64,000 nucleotides of DNA from an uncultured Alphaproteobacteria bacterium (GCA_949282205.1 CASDOS010000021.1:24233-88232); one strand, 5' to 3'. Counted from the first letter of the stretch, positions 51,856-61,843 are shown. Numbers and translations are program-made. The notes: generated by a model from the letters alone, not told the origin.

Positions 51856-52938
51856 TTATTTAATTTCGCCGACATACATTCCCATATCAATAGCAGCTTT
51901 AACATACACACTGTCTTTATTCAACAATGTTGTGCCCTCTGCAACAACTTCCTCTAAAGGATAAGTTACCAATTTATCACCATTAAGAGCCACCATAACA
52001 TCAGTATGCCCCGCTTTCAACAATTCAACAGCTTTAGCCCCAAAAGCACACGCCAAAGCTCTATCAAAAGCTGTCGGGTCACCTGCACGTTGAACATGTC
52101 CTAATTTCGTAACACGAGTTTGGAATTCGGAATATTTCGCATTAATAGCGGAACTCAAATACTCACCGATTCCTCCGTTAATTTTCTCACCGATAAGGTT
52201 TTTGGTATTAGAAACCATTTCTCCTGTTTCTGTATGAACACCTTCAGAAACAACAATAACGGCGTGATTACGTCCTTTAGCTTTAATACTTTTCAATTTT
52301 TTAATAATACCATCAACGGTATAAGGGATTTCCGGCACCAAACAAACATCAGCAAAACCGGCGACTGCGGAACGCATAGCCAAATGACCGGCATCGCGCC
52401 CCATAACTTCCAAGATTAACGCGCGTTGATGAGAACGAGCCGTTTTCCACAAAGCATCAACAGCATCTGTACAAACTTTACAAGCAGAATCAAAACCAAC
52501 TGAATATTGCGTAAGCGGAGTATCATTATCAATAGTTTTAGGAATCCCCACCATTTTAACTCCGGCATTACGACAATAATTACTAACAATATTCATACTA
52601 CCATCGCCACCGACAACAACAACAGCATCAAGCCCCAACTCAGCCACACCTTTACCAAAGCGAGCAGAAATTTCGGCTTGAGATTCCATTTTAACACCTT
52701 TATTTAAAGAACCGAGATAAGAACCAGCCAGACGAGGCCAAGGCGTATCAGAAAAATTTCTCTCTGTTAACAACTCATACGACAAAGGAGTTTCAGTAAC
52801 ACCATCGGTACCATTATGAATACCATAAACTTCCCAACCAAGTTGTGCTGCCGAATTAACCACAGATAAAACAACAGCATTTAAGCCTGCACAATCACCA
52901 CCGCTGGTTAAAATACCAATTTTTTTAATTTCAGTCAT
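51856..52938 (-). CDS. pfkA: 6-phosphofructokinase, probably ATP-dependent clade III type
   Basis: Phosphorylates fructose-6-phosphate in glycolysis. 360 residues; ILTSGGDCAGLNAVV, VVGGDGSMN and GIPKTIDNDTPL are the donor and catalytic motifs. The Gly in GGDGS favours ATP over PPi, while the Lys in PKTIDND is of the PPi-type/clade III pattern, a mix seen in actinobacterial ATP-dependent enzymes. The ATG at 52938 follows AGGATT; a TTG at 52953 is in frame. SEGVHTETGEMV and RAGDPTAFDR are in place. Confidence 0.9.
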   Translation of the reverse strand: MTEIKKIGILTSGGDCAGLNAVVLSVVNSAAQLGWEVYGIHNGTDGVTETPLSYELLTERNFSDTPWPRLAGSYLGSLNKGVKMESQAEISARFGKGVAELGLDAVVVVGGDGSMNIVSNYCRNAGVKMVGIPKTIDNDTPLTQYSVGFDSACKVCTDAVDALWKTARSHQRALILEVMGRDAGHLAMRSAVAGFADVCLVPEIPYTVDGIIKKLKSIKAKGRNHAVIVVSEGVHTETGEMVSNTKNLIGEKINGGIGEYLSSAINAKYSEFQTRVTKLGHVQRAGDPTAFDRALACAFGAKAVELLKAGHTDVMVALNGDKLVTYPLEEVVAEGTTLLNKDSVYVKAAIDMGMYVGEIK

Positions 52939-53056
52939 AACAATCCTATCCAATAAATAAAGTTACATTTTGAAAATACATAACGACAATATTTTGATAA
53001 GACTAGCATAATTTTATATTTTTTCACTAATTTTTTTAAAATACACTCAAAATAGC

Positions 53057-53085
53057 TTGATTTTTATCAAAAAATGCAGTATAAT
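53057..53085 (+). promoter_or_regulatory. Sigma-70-type promoter for the DUF465 gene
   Basis: TTGATT (53057-53062), a 17-base spacer and a perfect TATAAT (53080-53085), 59 bases before the ATG. Confidence 0.75.
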
Positions 53086-53143
53086 ATGCGCGAAGAACAA
53101 GAATCGCATAAAGCGAGATTAGAGTAATTTTTGGAGTACGCCA

Positions 53144-53356
53144 ATGACAAATACCAATTCTTTTAATAAACTTCAAGTACAACTATGTGAATTAAAACTT
53201 GAAGAAAGAAGGGTTAAGTCAGACATTACAAAATTAGTAAAAAACAAACAAATGATAGATTTCTATCAAGCACAACAATTAAACACGCAAAGAAACAACT
53301 TAAAAAACAAGATTCAAAAGATAGAAACATTGATTAACCCGAATATTATAGCATAG
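53144..53356 (+). CDS. DUF465/YdcH-like small protein
   Basis: 70 residues, almost all helical: a heptad-like run (LQVQLCELKLEERRVKSDITKL and LNTQRNNLKNKIQKIETL) fits the antiparallel coiled-coil pattern of DUF465, small proteins widespread in Alphaproteobacteria. Biochemical role unknown. SD GGAG, with a strong promoter at 53057. The next gene starts 44 bases downstream. Confidence 0.6.
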   Translation: MTNTNSFNKLQVQLCELKLEERRVKSDITKLVKNKQMIDFYQAQQLNTQRNNLKNKIQKIETLINPNIIA

Positions 53357-53400
53357 CGCAATAGCAATAAGCGTAATGTAGCAAATACATTCAAACAGGT

Positions 53401-54558
53401 ATGGCAATGAAAAGCAGCAAAGTTTTATTTTATATAACAACATTTATTGCTGCTTTTATTTTATGCCTTTTCACATACATTTTATTCATTTACAAAACGG
53501 ATTACCTAAAAATATACGTTGTATATTACAAACCTGCCCCTCTAATCAAAAATGAAATATTTATTCCAATTCAAGGCGGGCGCCGCATAGCAGCGACACC
53601 TTCGCGTCAAGGAACATTTACTCCCGAGCAAATAGACTGGCTAAATCAAAATATGCAAGGAGATGACACCGGCGAAAACATTTCCGAATTAAATCGTTAT
53701 TTTGCCGAATTAACGGCTTTATATTGGATATGGAAGAATACCGATTCTCCATACGTCGGAATGTTTCACTACCGTCGCTTTTTATGTATAAACGATAACT
53801 CTCGCTATCCAATGCTAACTTTTCCATCCATGCGCTTCCGCCATCTGGGAATTAAGCATTTAGAAAAATTTTCTCAAGAATTTTTACACAATTTGGAACT
53901 TGAAAAAAAATACATTTTACCATGGTTTGCAACACATGACATTATCGTATCCGAACCAATAAAAGTAAACACTTACGAACAATATCAAGAAGAACACCTT
54001 ATTTCCGACTTAGATAAAGCCTTAAAAATCATTCACCAGAAATATCCCTATATGTACGATTTTGCCAACCAGACATTAAAGAGCGAAGAAGGCTTCTATC
54101 CAACCAACATGTTCATCACTCGCCGAGAAATTTTAAACAATTACGCCTCATGGCTATTTAGCATATTACGCCCCTTATACCAACAAATCAAAGATGAGTT
54201 GCCCCAACGTGATACAGAGCAAAAACTGGCATTTGCTTATTTAGGAGAAAGACTATTCACAATCTATCTAAGATATGAACAACAGTATCACGGATTACGA
54301 ATCAAAGAAGTTCCTTTCGCATTAGCATCAAATTTCTTTACTCCACCGCCCAATACTCCTTATATATATCTCAAAACACCACAATGGGAAGACACCTTTA
54401 TCCAACAAGACAATAATCAAATTTGCAGTTTTAATAACGCCTATAAAAACTGCGGAAAATATGAATTTCTACCGCAAAACCGCTTAAAAATAAAATGGGA
54501 TGATGGTGAAACATCATACTTTAAGCAAAATAACAATGAATTTGAGCTCGAAAAATAA
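53401..54558 (+). CDS. DUF4422 domain glycosyltransferase, membrane-anchored
   Basis: 385 residues. An N-terminal helix (LFYITTFIAAFILCLFTYILF) anchors a DUF4422 glycosyltransferase: KIYVVYYKP, IPIQGGRR, ISELNRYFAELTALYWIWKN and YVGMFHYRRFL are the family blocks. Such enzymes act in polysaccharide or LPS/O-antigen synthesis; the acceptor is unknown. SD CAGG is short. It follows the DUF465 gene on the same strand. Confidence 0.85.
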   Translation: MAMKSSKVLFYITTFIAAFILCLFTYILFIYKTDYLKIYVVYYKPAPLIKNEIFIPIQGGRRIAATPSRQGTFTPEQIDWLNQNMQGDDTGENISELNRYFAELTALYWIWKNTDSPYVGMFHYRRFLCINDNSRYPMLTFPSMRFRHLGIKHLEKFSQEFLHNLELEKKYILPWFATHDIIVSEPIKVNTYEQYQEEHLISDLDKALKIIHQKYPYMYDFANQTLKSEEGFYPTNMFITRREILNNYASWLFSILRPLYQQIKDELPQRDTEQKLAFAYLGERLFTIYLRYEQQYHGLRIKEVPFALASNFFTPPPNTPYIYLKTPQWEDTFIQQDNNQICSFNNAYKNCGKYEFLPQNRLKIKWDDGETSYFKQNNNEFELEK

Positions 54559-54644
54559 CTATATCGCATATTCATAAAGGCTATTAACTTGAAATAAAGA
54601 AAATCTCCGTAAATATAGCTTATACATAAACGAGATATAGAAAA

Positions 54645-56567
54645 ATGCACACAATTCACTCACTTATCATAGATTTAACATTAATTACCATTTATGCAGG
54701 TATCACAACCCTACTCTGCAAAAGATTTAAGCAACCTATAGTCTTAGGTTATGTGCTTGCCGGAATTTTTGCGGGACCATATTTTGATTTATTACCCACC
54801 GTAAAAGATAAAGAAGATTTAACCTTATGGGCAGATATAGGGGTTATATTTCTACTATTTGGCTTAGGATTGGAATTTAGCTTCAAAAAAATGCTAAACG
54901 TCGGAAAAGCCGCTATGATAACAGCTAATGCCAATATTATTTTCATGCTATTTCTAGGCTATAATATCGGCTTACTGCTAGGTTGGTCTACCATGGACAG
55001 TTTCTTTTTAGGATCTATGATATCCATGTCTTCCACCACCATTATCATCAAAGCATTCAATGATTTAAACATCAAAAAACAGCGCTTCACAGATTTAGTT
55101 TTCGGTGTACTAATCGTAGAAGATTTAGTTGGAATATTAATGCTCGTATTATTACCGACAATAGCTCTAGGAAGCACAATAAACGGAATAGCCCTGGGAC
55201 TAAGCACATTAAAATTAATTTTCTTTTTAATATTATGTTTCATCATTGGAATATACCTTGTTCCAACTTTTTTAGAAAAAATTCAGAAATACCTAACCGA
55301 TGAAATGTTGCTTATTATAACCATAAGTCTATGTTTCGGAATGGTTTTATTAGCAACTTCCTCAGGATTTTCAGCAGCACTTGGCGCTTTTATCATGGGC
55401 TCCATCTTAGCAGAAACCGAATTTATTGGCCGAATAGAAAAAAACATGCAACCCCTTAAAGATTTTTTCGGAGCTGTATTTTTCGTATCCGTAGGAATGA
55501 TGGTAAATCCACAAATGTTCATCACATACGCCGAACCCATTATTGTAATTACTTTAATTGTTGTTATAGGAAAAATTGTATTTTCATGTTTCGGTTTCGT
55601 TGCATCAGGAGAAGCACTAAAAACTGCTCTTTACGGAGGATTTTCTCTTGCCCAAGTCGGTGAATTTGCCTTTATTATAGCATCGCTAGGCATGAGTTTA
55701 AATGTATTAAGCCCCAAAGTATATCCTATCATCGTTGCGGTATCGGTCATAACCACATTCTTAACACCGGTAATGATGAAAGCAGCAGAACCTGCATACA
55801 AAAAACTAAATCGAATTCTTCCAGAAAAATGGTTAGGTTATATAAACAAAACCACCACAACAATGACACATAACGAAGAAAGACTTTGGAGTGCATTGTT
55901 TAAAAATTATTTTTTACGTTTATCCTTATTCTCAATCATTTTATACAGTATAATTGTCTTTGCATCAATTATTCAACCCATCATCCATACCATTATTCCA
56001 TATAGAATCCCAGCCAATATACTATTAACCACATTGACTTTTATCCTAATGTCACCATTTTTAAAAGCCCTAATAGGATGGAACATTATCGCCACCAAAT
56101 TCCTTAAAGATAAGATGAGCTGGATATTCCCTAAAAAACAGGCTGAAGAAATAGACTTAGCCGCCCAATGCGCAAAAGGGGAAGCTGATTGCACAGAAGA
56201 AAGCACAAAAACGGAAGAAAAAACGTTCGATGACAAAATGCAACGAGTACGCAATTTTTTCTCAGGATCAACACAAGTATCCAAAATATACTATCGTCTA
56301 TGGATGGCCAAAAAAGCCAACAGATTACCTTTAATAATCCTAACCAGCTTCCGTATCTTAGTATCATCATTTTTCATAGTAACGGTCGTTCACAAATTTC
56401 TAACTGAAAATCCGAAAGTAATTTTCATACTATTACTTTTAACCATATTTTCAGTATCGCGTTCACGTTGGCTTCTAGACCAATATTTAAAGATGGAATC
56501 TCAATTTTTAATCAATCTAAAAGGGCGCAACATAAAAACAGAAACCGACAATGAAAAAAGAGCATAA
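54645..56567 (+). CDS. CPA2-type cation:proton antiporter, KefB-like
   Basis: 640 residues. The N-terminal 390 residues are the Na+/H+ exchanger domain with about 12 helices: GYVLAGIFAGPY, LLFGLGLEFSFKKM, SMISMSSTTIIIKAF, GVLIVEDLVGILMLV, GFSAALGAFIMGSILAETEF, GGFSLAQVGEFAFI. Unlike KefB/C, no RCK or TrkA-N domain follows; instead a diverged tail with three or four more helices and a DLAAQC-type cysteine stretch. Likely K+ or Na+/H+ exchange for pH or osmotic balance. Confidence 0.9.
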   Translation: MHTIHSLIIDLTLITIYAGITTLLCKRFKQPIVLGYVLAGIFAGPYFDLLPTVKDKEDLTLWADIGVIFLLFGLGLEFSFKKMLNVGKAAMITANANIIFMLFLGYNIGLLLGWSTMDSFFLGSMISMSSTTIIIKAFNDLNIKKQRFTDLVFGVLIVEDLVGILMLVLLPTIALGSTINGIALGLSTLKLIFFLILCFIIGIYLVPTFLEKIQKYLTDEMLLIITISLCFGMVLLATSSGFSAALGAFIMGSILAETEFIGRIEKNMQPLKDFFGAVFFVSVGMMVNPQMFITYAEPIIVITLIVVIGKIVFSCFGFVASGEALKTALYGGFSLAQVGEFAFIIASLGMSLNVLSPKVYPIIVAVSVITTFLTPVMMKAAEPAYKKLNRILPEKWLGYINKTTTTMTHNEERLWSALFKNYFLRLSLFSIILYSIIVFASIIQPIIHTIIPYRIPANILLTTLTFILMSPFLKALIGWNIIATKFLKDKMSWIFPKKQAEEIDLAAQCAKGEADCTEESTKTEEKTFDDKMQRVRNFFSGSTQVSKIYYRLWMAKKANRLPLIILTSFRILVSSFFIVTVVHKFLTENPKVIFILLLLTIFSVSRSRWLLDQYLKMESQFLINLKGRNIKTETDNEKRA

Positions 56568-56590
56568 TAGCCTCAAAGTTCTATTTTGCC

Positions 56591-57217
56591 TCAACAACAC
56601 AACCTCTGCATAGGATCTTGCAAATGTTCTGCCATATACCGAGAAAGAGTTAATCTATCCACCCCTAAAACTCTGGCAATATGTGACTTTGAAAAATGTT
56701 CCATACGCATTGCCAAAATTTTATCATCTTTACCGGTTAATTTCAATTTAGAATTTTTACGTCCTTTAGGTCTACCAAGAATTTTCCCTTCAGCCTTTAA
56801 TCTTAATAGAGCCTCTTTAGTTCTTTGTGAAATAAGATTTCTCTCAATTTCAGCAGATAAGCCAAATGCAAAAGCAAGCACTTTAGACTGAATATCAGCC
56901 CCTAAACGATAATTATCTTTAATTGTCCAAACACAAACACCAGACGTCATACAATGATGTAAAATACTCATAACCTGCAACAAATTTCGTCCCAACCGAG
57001 AAAGTTCTGAAGCAATAAGCACATCACCGCTTTTAAGTTTTTTAAGTAATTTACCCAATTTACGCTTTTCGAGTTCCTTAGTAGAACTAATTGTTTCCAT
57101 AATCCACTTATCAATAACAACATGATTTTTAAGAGCAAATTCTTTAATTTCAAAATGTTGATTTTCCGTTGTTTGTTTATCGGTACTAACACGAATATAA
57201 CCATAAATCATAGCCAT
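56591..57217 (-). CDS. Serine recombinase (resolvase/invertase), Mpi-like
   Basis: 208 residues. The N-terminal catalytic domain has the serine nucleophile in YGYIRVSTDKQT, the ELSRLGRNLLQVM block and LAFAFGLSAEIERNLISQRTKEAL. A C-terminal HTH follows (MEHFSKSHIARVLGVDRLTLSRYM). It resembles the master DNA invertases of Bacteroides (Mpi), and could invert promoters or resolve elements. No inverted repeats suitable as sites were found by eye within about 100 bp. It converges with the antiporter gene and trails the hydrolase operon. Confidence 0.9.
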   Translation of the reverse strand: MAMIYGYIRVSTDKQTTENQHFEIKEFALKNHVVIDKWIMETISSTKELEKRKLGKLLKKLKSGDVLIASELSRLGRNLLQVMSILHHCMTSGVCVWTIKDNYRLGADIQSKVLAFAFGLSAEIERNLISQRTKEALLRLKAEGKILGRPKGRKNSKLKLTGKDDKILAMRMEHFSKSHIARVLGVDRLTLSRYMAEHLQDPMQRLCC

Positions 57218-57297
57218 AGTCCTCTCATAAAGTTAAAATTACAAGGACTCGCTACGCTATTTTAAACAAAAAAGCATTACTAAACCCATATTTAATT

Positions 57298-57909
57298 TTA
57301 AATAATCTGCTTTTCGCATAAAAACCGATATATTTCCTCGGCAATCACTTGATGTCCAATAGCATTTGGGTGCGTTGCATCTTTATACAAAGCATCTAAA
57401 TTTCGACATTTCCACGCATCATATCTAGCAAAAAAGAACACTCCTCTGTTTTGGCACACCGCTTTAATAATTTCGTTATAACGTTCCACATCAGAATTAT
57501 AACGAACTAAAGAGGCTTGTTCAGTATAACGGTTTTCAATCACTGGTATCAAATCCATCACAACAACTTTTGCACCGGTTTTAATCAAAACATCGAGCAA
57601 TTTATTCCAATACATAATACGAGCACCTTCTGAAAAATCTAACTGTAAATCGCTATTTTTTCTCCGTCTTAAATCATTAATCCCAATATTAACGATAATT
57701 AAATCAAATTGCCTTGATAAAACTTCATAAATAGCTCTATTCGTTGCATCAGCAATATTATCGCCAGATTGCGCCATATTATTAAAAACATAATCACCTG
57801 GATGATTTTCTAAAATCAATTTAGCTAATCTTGCAAAAAATCCCATATCATGTTCATCATAATATCCATGCGCAATACTATCGCCAATCATACCGATATT
57901 TTTAACCAT
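57298..57909 (-). CDS. SGNH/GDSL hydrolase
   Basis: 203 residues. All four SGNH blocks are visible: IGDSIAHGY (Ser), NNMAQSGDNI (Gly), VNIGINDLRRR (Asn), and DATHPNAIGH (Asp/His). The family deacylates esters or glycans. No signal peptide, so cytoplasmic. The ATG at 57909 follows AGGAGG; one at 57927 does not. It is 14 bases after the S41 gene's stop on the same strand. Confidence 0.9.
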   Translation of the reverse strand: MVKNIGMIGDSIAHGYYDEHDMGFFARLAKLILENHPGDYVFNNMAQSGDNIADATNRAIYEVLSRQFDLIIVNIGINDLRRRKNSDLQLDFSEGARIMYWNKLLDVLIKTGAKVVVMDLIPVIENRYTEQASLVRYNSDVERYNEIIKAVCQNRGVFFFARYDAWKCRNLDALYKDATHPNAIGHQVIAEEIYRFLCEKQII

Positions 57910-57923
57910 AAAGCCTCCTAAAA

Positions 57924-59444
57924 TCACCTTCGGCCTTTGTCCTTAATTTTTTTGACATAAACAGCCTTTTCCATAATATTATTCACGTTTTGAACTTTCT
58001 GTTCAGAAACATCGCATTTGCTGAAATGTTCTTTAGCCTTAGCCAAACAATTCGCAACCCTTTCTTTTTTATTCTGTTCCTCAACCAAACCTAATGCCGG
58101 ATTTATGTATTTTGCATAATATGCTTTCCGCAAATCAGAAACATCTTTCGGATTATACTCAGTAAAAGATTGTTTTCCACAAACAAGCTCATTTTTTTCT
58201 CTAAAGCCGATAATTCGTCCTTCATCTCTATCCATAGCCAAAGCCACATCAAAAGCATCTTTTCCGGAACAATTAACATCAGGTTTATGCCCAACAACCT
58301 CTATATTTCCACCCTCTTTATCCCAATAAGTAAGTTTTCCCCATGCAACCCGCATACTTCCGCCCCATGGTGTATTAAAAGTCCCTTGAGTATATTGCTG
58401 CATACCTTGAGTATTTTCACCGATATATCTGACATTAGGATGATGATAAAAAGAAGAATAAGCGCTTTCAGCCGAAGAACCAACTCTTGAGCACAATAAA
58501 ACATCTAATCTGCCCTTATATCCCTCTTTTTCATTAAAAGGATAAAAAGTTTGCGTTTCATCAAATAACACCCTATTTTCACCGGAAAAACATTTTCGTT
58601 GCACAATATCAGTATCTTTTAAGCCATCATTTTCATAATTTTGAGGTTTAAACGCGCCGTGTTTATGTAAAATCCAATTCCCCAAAGGAGTATCTTTAAT
58701 TTCGCAACGTTTATAGGTATTAACCATATTTCCGTACAATCTCTTAGCCACATGATCTATCGGTTTATCTTCTCCGCCGCGATTTCCGCGCACATCAAGA
58801 ATAATTCGTCCTTTTTCCCATTTATCTTTATCATCAAGATAAATTTCATCAAATTTTTCTATAAAATCGCTCCATGAATCATACGAATTATCTCTATGTG
58901 CAATATCATAAATAGAAACAAGCAAAACATCTTCATTTCCATTTTTCATCGTACCGATTTCCCAAATAGGAAACTCTTCACCATCATAATTTTTTCCTAA
59001 AGCCCCACCTTGCTTTTGATAAGTTTCAGGTCTTTCCGCCTCAGTTCTGTACGCAAAATTCTTTCCAACTGTCCTATCTGCTTTGGGTTTACCTCCATGA
59101 AACATTTTCCCGCCAACATTTACCTCAAAATGCCTATCTTCAATAAATCCGACAGTTCGTGACGCCATTTCTTCTAAAAAATCTTGCTGTTTACGAGGTT
59201 CGTCAATTTGTTCATACAAACTCTCGATTTCCGCTTTAAAACCCTGCTGATTTTCCTCCAAAAAACTAGAAAACCCAACATGTTCTGCTGTCATTTTAGC
59301 ATAATATGCAATACAAAACTTCTGCAAATCCGGAGAAATATAATTCTCCCCCATTTTTTGGCGCAAATCACGAGAAAGAGATGGATAATCAACCATTAAT
59401 TTATCATCAGACACTGTATTTAAAATCTCTTCAAAAGACAACAT
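57924..59444 (-). CDS. Peptidase S41 family protein
   Basis: 506 residues, no signal peptide. The S41 core: ILDVRGNRGGEDKPI, LLCSRVGSSAESAYSSFYHHP with the probable nucleophile Ser, and RYIGENTQGMQQYTQG. The N-terminal 100 residues are helical. Related peptidases process C-termini (CtpA) or short peptides; here the cytosolic location suggests a peptide hydrolase. It is the middle gene of a same-strand run of hydrolases. Confidence 0.85.
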   Translation of the reverse strand: MLSFEEILNTVSDDKLMVDYPSLSRDLRQKMGENYISPDLQKFCIAYYAKMTAEHVGFSSFLEENQQGFKAEIESLYEQIDEPRKQQDFLEEMASRTVGFIEDRHFEVNVGGKMFHGGKPKADRTVGKNFAYRTEAERPETYQKQGGALGKNYDGEEFPIWEIGTMKNGNEDVLLVSIYDIAHRDNSYDSWSDFIEKFDEIYLDDKDKWEKGRIILDVRGNRGGEDKPIDHVAKRLYGNMVNTYKRCEIKDTPLGNWILHKHGAFKPQNYENDGLKDTDIVQRKCFSGENRVLFDETQTFYPFNEKEGYKGRLDVLLCSRVGSSAESAYSSFYHHPNVRYIGENTQGMQQYTQGTFNTPWGGSMRVAWGKLTYWDKEGGNIEVVGHKPDVNCSGKDAFDVALAMDRDEGRIIGFREKNELVCGKQSFTEYNPKDVSDLRKAYYAKYINPALGLVEEQNKKERVANCLAKAKEHFSKCDVSEQKVQNVNNIMEKAVYVKKIKDKGRR

Positions 59445-59515
59445 CCCTTTCTCCTTCTCCCTAAACTTATTATACTACATTTTCCAACAATAGTAAAATA
59501 AAATTAACGGTGTAT

Positions 59516-60313
59516 TTAAAAATCGATTTCAGCAATTAAGAACGGATGATCGGAATAAACCATCTCAGCTTTTGCAGAAATAACTTTAGCCGAAGAAGAT
59601 GCTAAAATATATTCGATTTGCGTATCATACGAATATCTAGGCTGAAACATTTTACCATCATAATTAACCACAGATTGCAACTTTTCTCCCACTTTTAATT
59701 CGGGAAATGCGTTTTCAATCACAATACCAACCGTATTAAAATCACCTGTAATCAACGATGCTTCATGACAATCCGCACTTAACATTTCCGCCCATTGTGC
59801 ACGATAAGAAACAAATTCCTCATCCCAAAAATGTTTATTAAAATGTTGAAAAGGAAACATATGCGTATTTACCAAACTAATCCGTTTCTGATTATCTAAC
59901 TCTAAAACCGCTTTTTGAATAAATTTATCATGCATAACCCAATAATCACCATTTGGACGAATTGTTTCGATTTTAGGATTAGCAAACTTTAGTACATTAT
60001 ACGAAGCAATCGGAAACTTTGAACAGATAGACAAACCATAAAACTTATCATCAACAAAAAACGCTTTCTCTCCAACTAAATTACGATAATATGGTAAACT
60101 ACAAACATTGGTAACCTTTTCAATAAACAAACTGTTACCTTGTTGATTATCCATAAGAGCTTCCGCCAAACATAAAATATCGGGTTTTTGTTGTTCAAAA
60201 TATTCAACATATTTATTTGGGTGAAAACCAGTAAAAAGATTTTCATTTTTATCATTATAGCCGACATGAATCATTCCTTGAATTACATTAGCAAAAACCA
60301 CTTTGAGCTTCAT
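59516..60313 (-). CDS. Endonuclease/exonuclease/phosphatase family protein
   Basis: 265 residues. EEP fold: PDILCLAEALMDN (Glu), LVNTHMFPF (Asn/His), ITGDFNTVG (Asp/Asn) and YSDHPFLIAEI (Asp/His). Members cut DNA or RNA, or remove phosphate from lipids and nucleotides; the substrate is unknown. The start ATG at 60313 follows AGGAGG; it is not preceded by a signal peptide. Confidence 0.88.
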   Translation of the reverse strand: MKLKVVFANVIQGMIHVGYNDKNENLFTGFHPNKYVEYFEQQKPDILCLAEALMDNQQGNSLFIEKVTNVCSLPYYRNLVGEKAFFVDDKFYGLSICSKFPIASYNVLKFANPKIETIRPNGDYWVMHDKFIQKAVLELDNQKRISLVNTHMFPFQHFNKHFWDEEFVSYRAQWAEMLSADCHEASLITGDFNTVGIVIENAFPELKVGEKLQSVVNYDGKMFQPRYSYDTQIEYILASSSAKVISAKAEMVYSDHPFLIAEIDF

Positions 60314-60384
60314 ATCAGCCTCCTTGTCCATAAACCTAAAATCAGATTACCGAACAAAGATTAAATTCTCTTTAAAACAATATA

Positions 60385-61149
60385 TCAGAGCACTTGTTTT
60401 CTGATACACACTTCATTTTCCCGACAATACTGAATAGCTTTCTCCATAAAATCCGTAATAGAGGCTGATTTTGGATAGATTTTCTCAAGTCGAGCAAGCA
60501 CCAATTCACCATTAATCTTCATATCATAAAAATAACGATACGCAGGTCTTTCTGCACGCGAATTATCAAAAAATTTTCGAATATCCGTATGGCGAACAAA
60601 AGTATCAATAACCATTTCGCTCAACAACCACTCAATATGCGGTGCATCATAATTTGAAACACTGTCTTTAAAGTGCTTATGCCATATATAAAACCAAACA
60701 AAATGTATCATCTCATGTATTGCAGTCATTAAAAACTGTTCTTTTCCGTAACGATAAAAAATCGTAAAGAAATGAAGATGAATATCACGCGGACAAATCG
60801 GATTTAATGAAATTTTCGCCGACATATCATCAAGAATATTAGTACAATCAATCTGAAAGACGTCTGAAAAGACTTTTACAACCTCATTTTTTCTCTCTAG
60901 CCAATACTGATTAAACATATCCGCTTTAGCTTTTAACTCATTTTCAACTTGCACATAAAGAACAGCCAACTGTTCGCTTAAATATTCTCTTCGGATACAC
61001 CAATCCGCATCAAGTCCTTTATCCTTGTCTAAAAAAGGATAAACCTGAAACAGCGTTTCTCGCCAATACAAAGAATTATCATCTGTCTGAAAATGAAGAA
61101 TACTATTTATTGTATCCTCACATGACATCACATCTACATCAAGTTTCAT
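60385..61149 (-). CDS. Predicted zinc metallopeptidase (HExxH)
   Basis: 254 residues, soluble. One HExxH motif in TAIHEMIHFVWF with a downstream IEWLLSEMVID that could give the third ligand (Glu), as in gluzincins. The rest is unrecognised. It starts the same-strand run HExxH-EEP-S41-SGNH, with gaps of 71, 71 and 14 bases. The promoter should lie in the 222-bp gap at 61150-61371, which shows only AT-rich sequence and a weak stem (CTTAC/GTAAG). Confidence 0.7.
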   Translation of the reverse strand: MKLDVDVMSCEDTINSILHFQTDDNSLYWRETLFQVYPFLDKDKGLDADWCIRREYLSEQLAVLYVQVENELKAKADMFNQYWLERKNEVVKVFSDVFQIDCTNILDDMSAKISLNPICPRDIHLHFFTIFYRYGKEQFLMTAIHEMIHFVWFYIWHKHFKDSVSNYDAPHIEWLLSEMVIDTFVRHTDIRKFFDNSRAERPAYRYFYDMKINGELVLARLEKIYPKSASITDFMEKAIQYCRENEVCIRKQVL

Positions 61150-61371
61150 CTTCCCCCCTCTTCATATTATAATTCAAAAAAACATTAGTAAAAATATATT
61201 CCCAAAACAGATACACCTCCCAATGTTAGAGCAACTAACTTTTTCCAAGAAAATTTATACGTTGTTTTTATCAAAAAATCAATACGATTTTACGTTTTTT
61301 CAAAACGCTTACTTTTTCTTTTTTTGTAAGATAAATTATTACGGAAACAAGTTATTAGAAAGGATAAATAC

Positions 61372-61767
61372 ATGACTGTAGATTTTTTACCATCAATTGA
61401 AACCGAACGACTTTTGTTGGAAAAACCTGAAATAAGTTTTGATTTTGCAATAAAAATGTTTGAAGTGGTTGATGCTAATAGAGATCACATTTTGCCTTGG
61501 ATGGATTGGGCTCTACCTGAAATAACTCGTCGCGCTGAAGATGACTACAATTTTGCTTTAGATGCAGATCGTGCTTGGAAAGCAGGTGAACGATTTGAAT
61601 ATGCAATTTATGACAAAACAAACAAAGAATTTTTAGGCGGTATTGCCGCTATAAAAAAAGGGAGAACCGCTGATAATAGATTTGAATTTCCGCTTAGGTT
61701 TTATTATAAAAAAGTAATTTCAATATCCATGGGTTATTTATTGAGATTTGGGATACAACTTATGTAA
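61372..61767 (+). pseudogene. Truncated GNAT acetyltransferase (RimJ/RimL type)
   Basis: 131 residues. The first 100 match the start of RimJ/L-type GNATs: ETERLLLEKPE, MFEVVDANRDHILPWMDW, EYAIYDKTNKEFLGGIAAI. The fold then breaks off: the acetyl-CoA motif (normally a GYWL...RGxGx block) is missing and replaced by RFYYKKVISISMGYLL and a stop. The gene is presumed inactive, cut or frameshifted near 61700. SD AAAGGA is intact. Confidence 0.65.
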
Positions 61768-61843
61768 AATTCAACAGAGGTTAACACGATAATACTTATA
61801 TGTATTATAACCATTCAAAAGAATCTGATATTGTCAAAGCCTC

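Noticed and set aside
56568..57297. An invertible promoter next to the serine recombinase
   Set aside because: No inverted repeat pair of 10 bases or more could be found by eye on the two sides of the gene.
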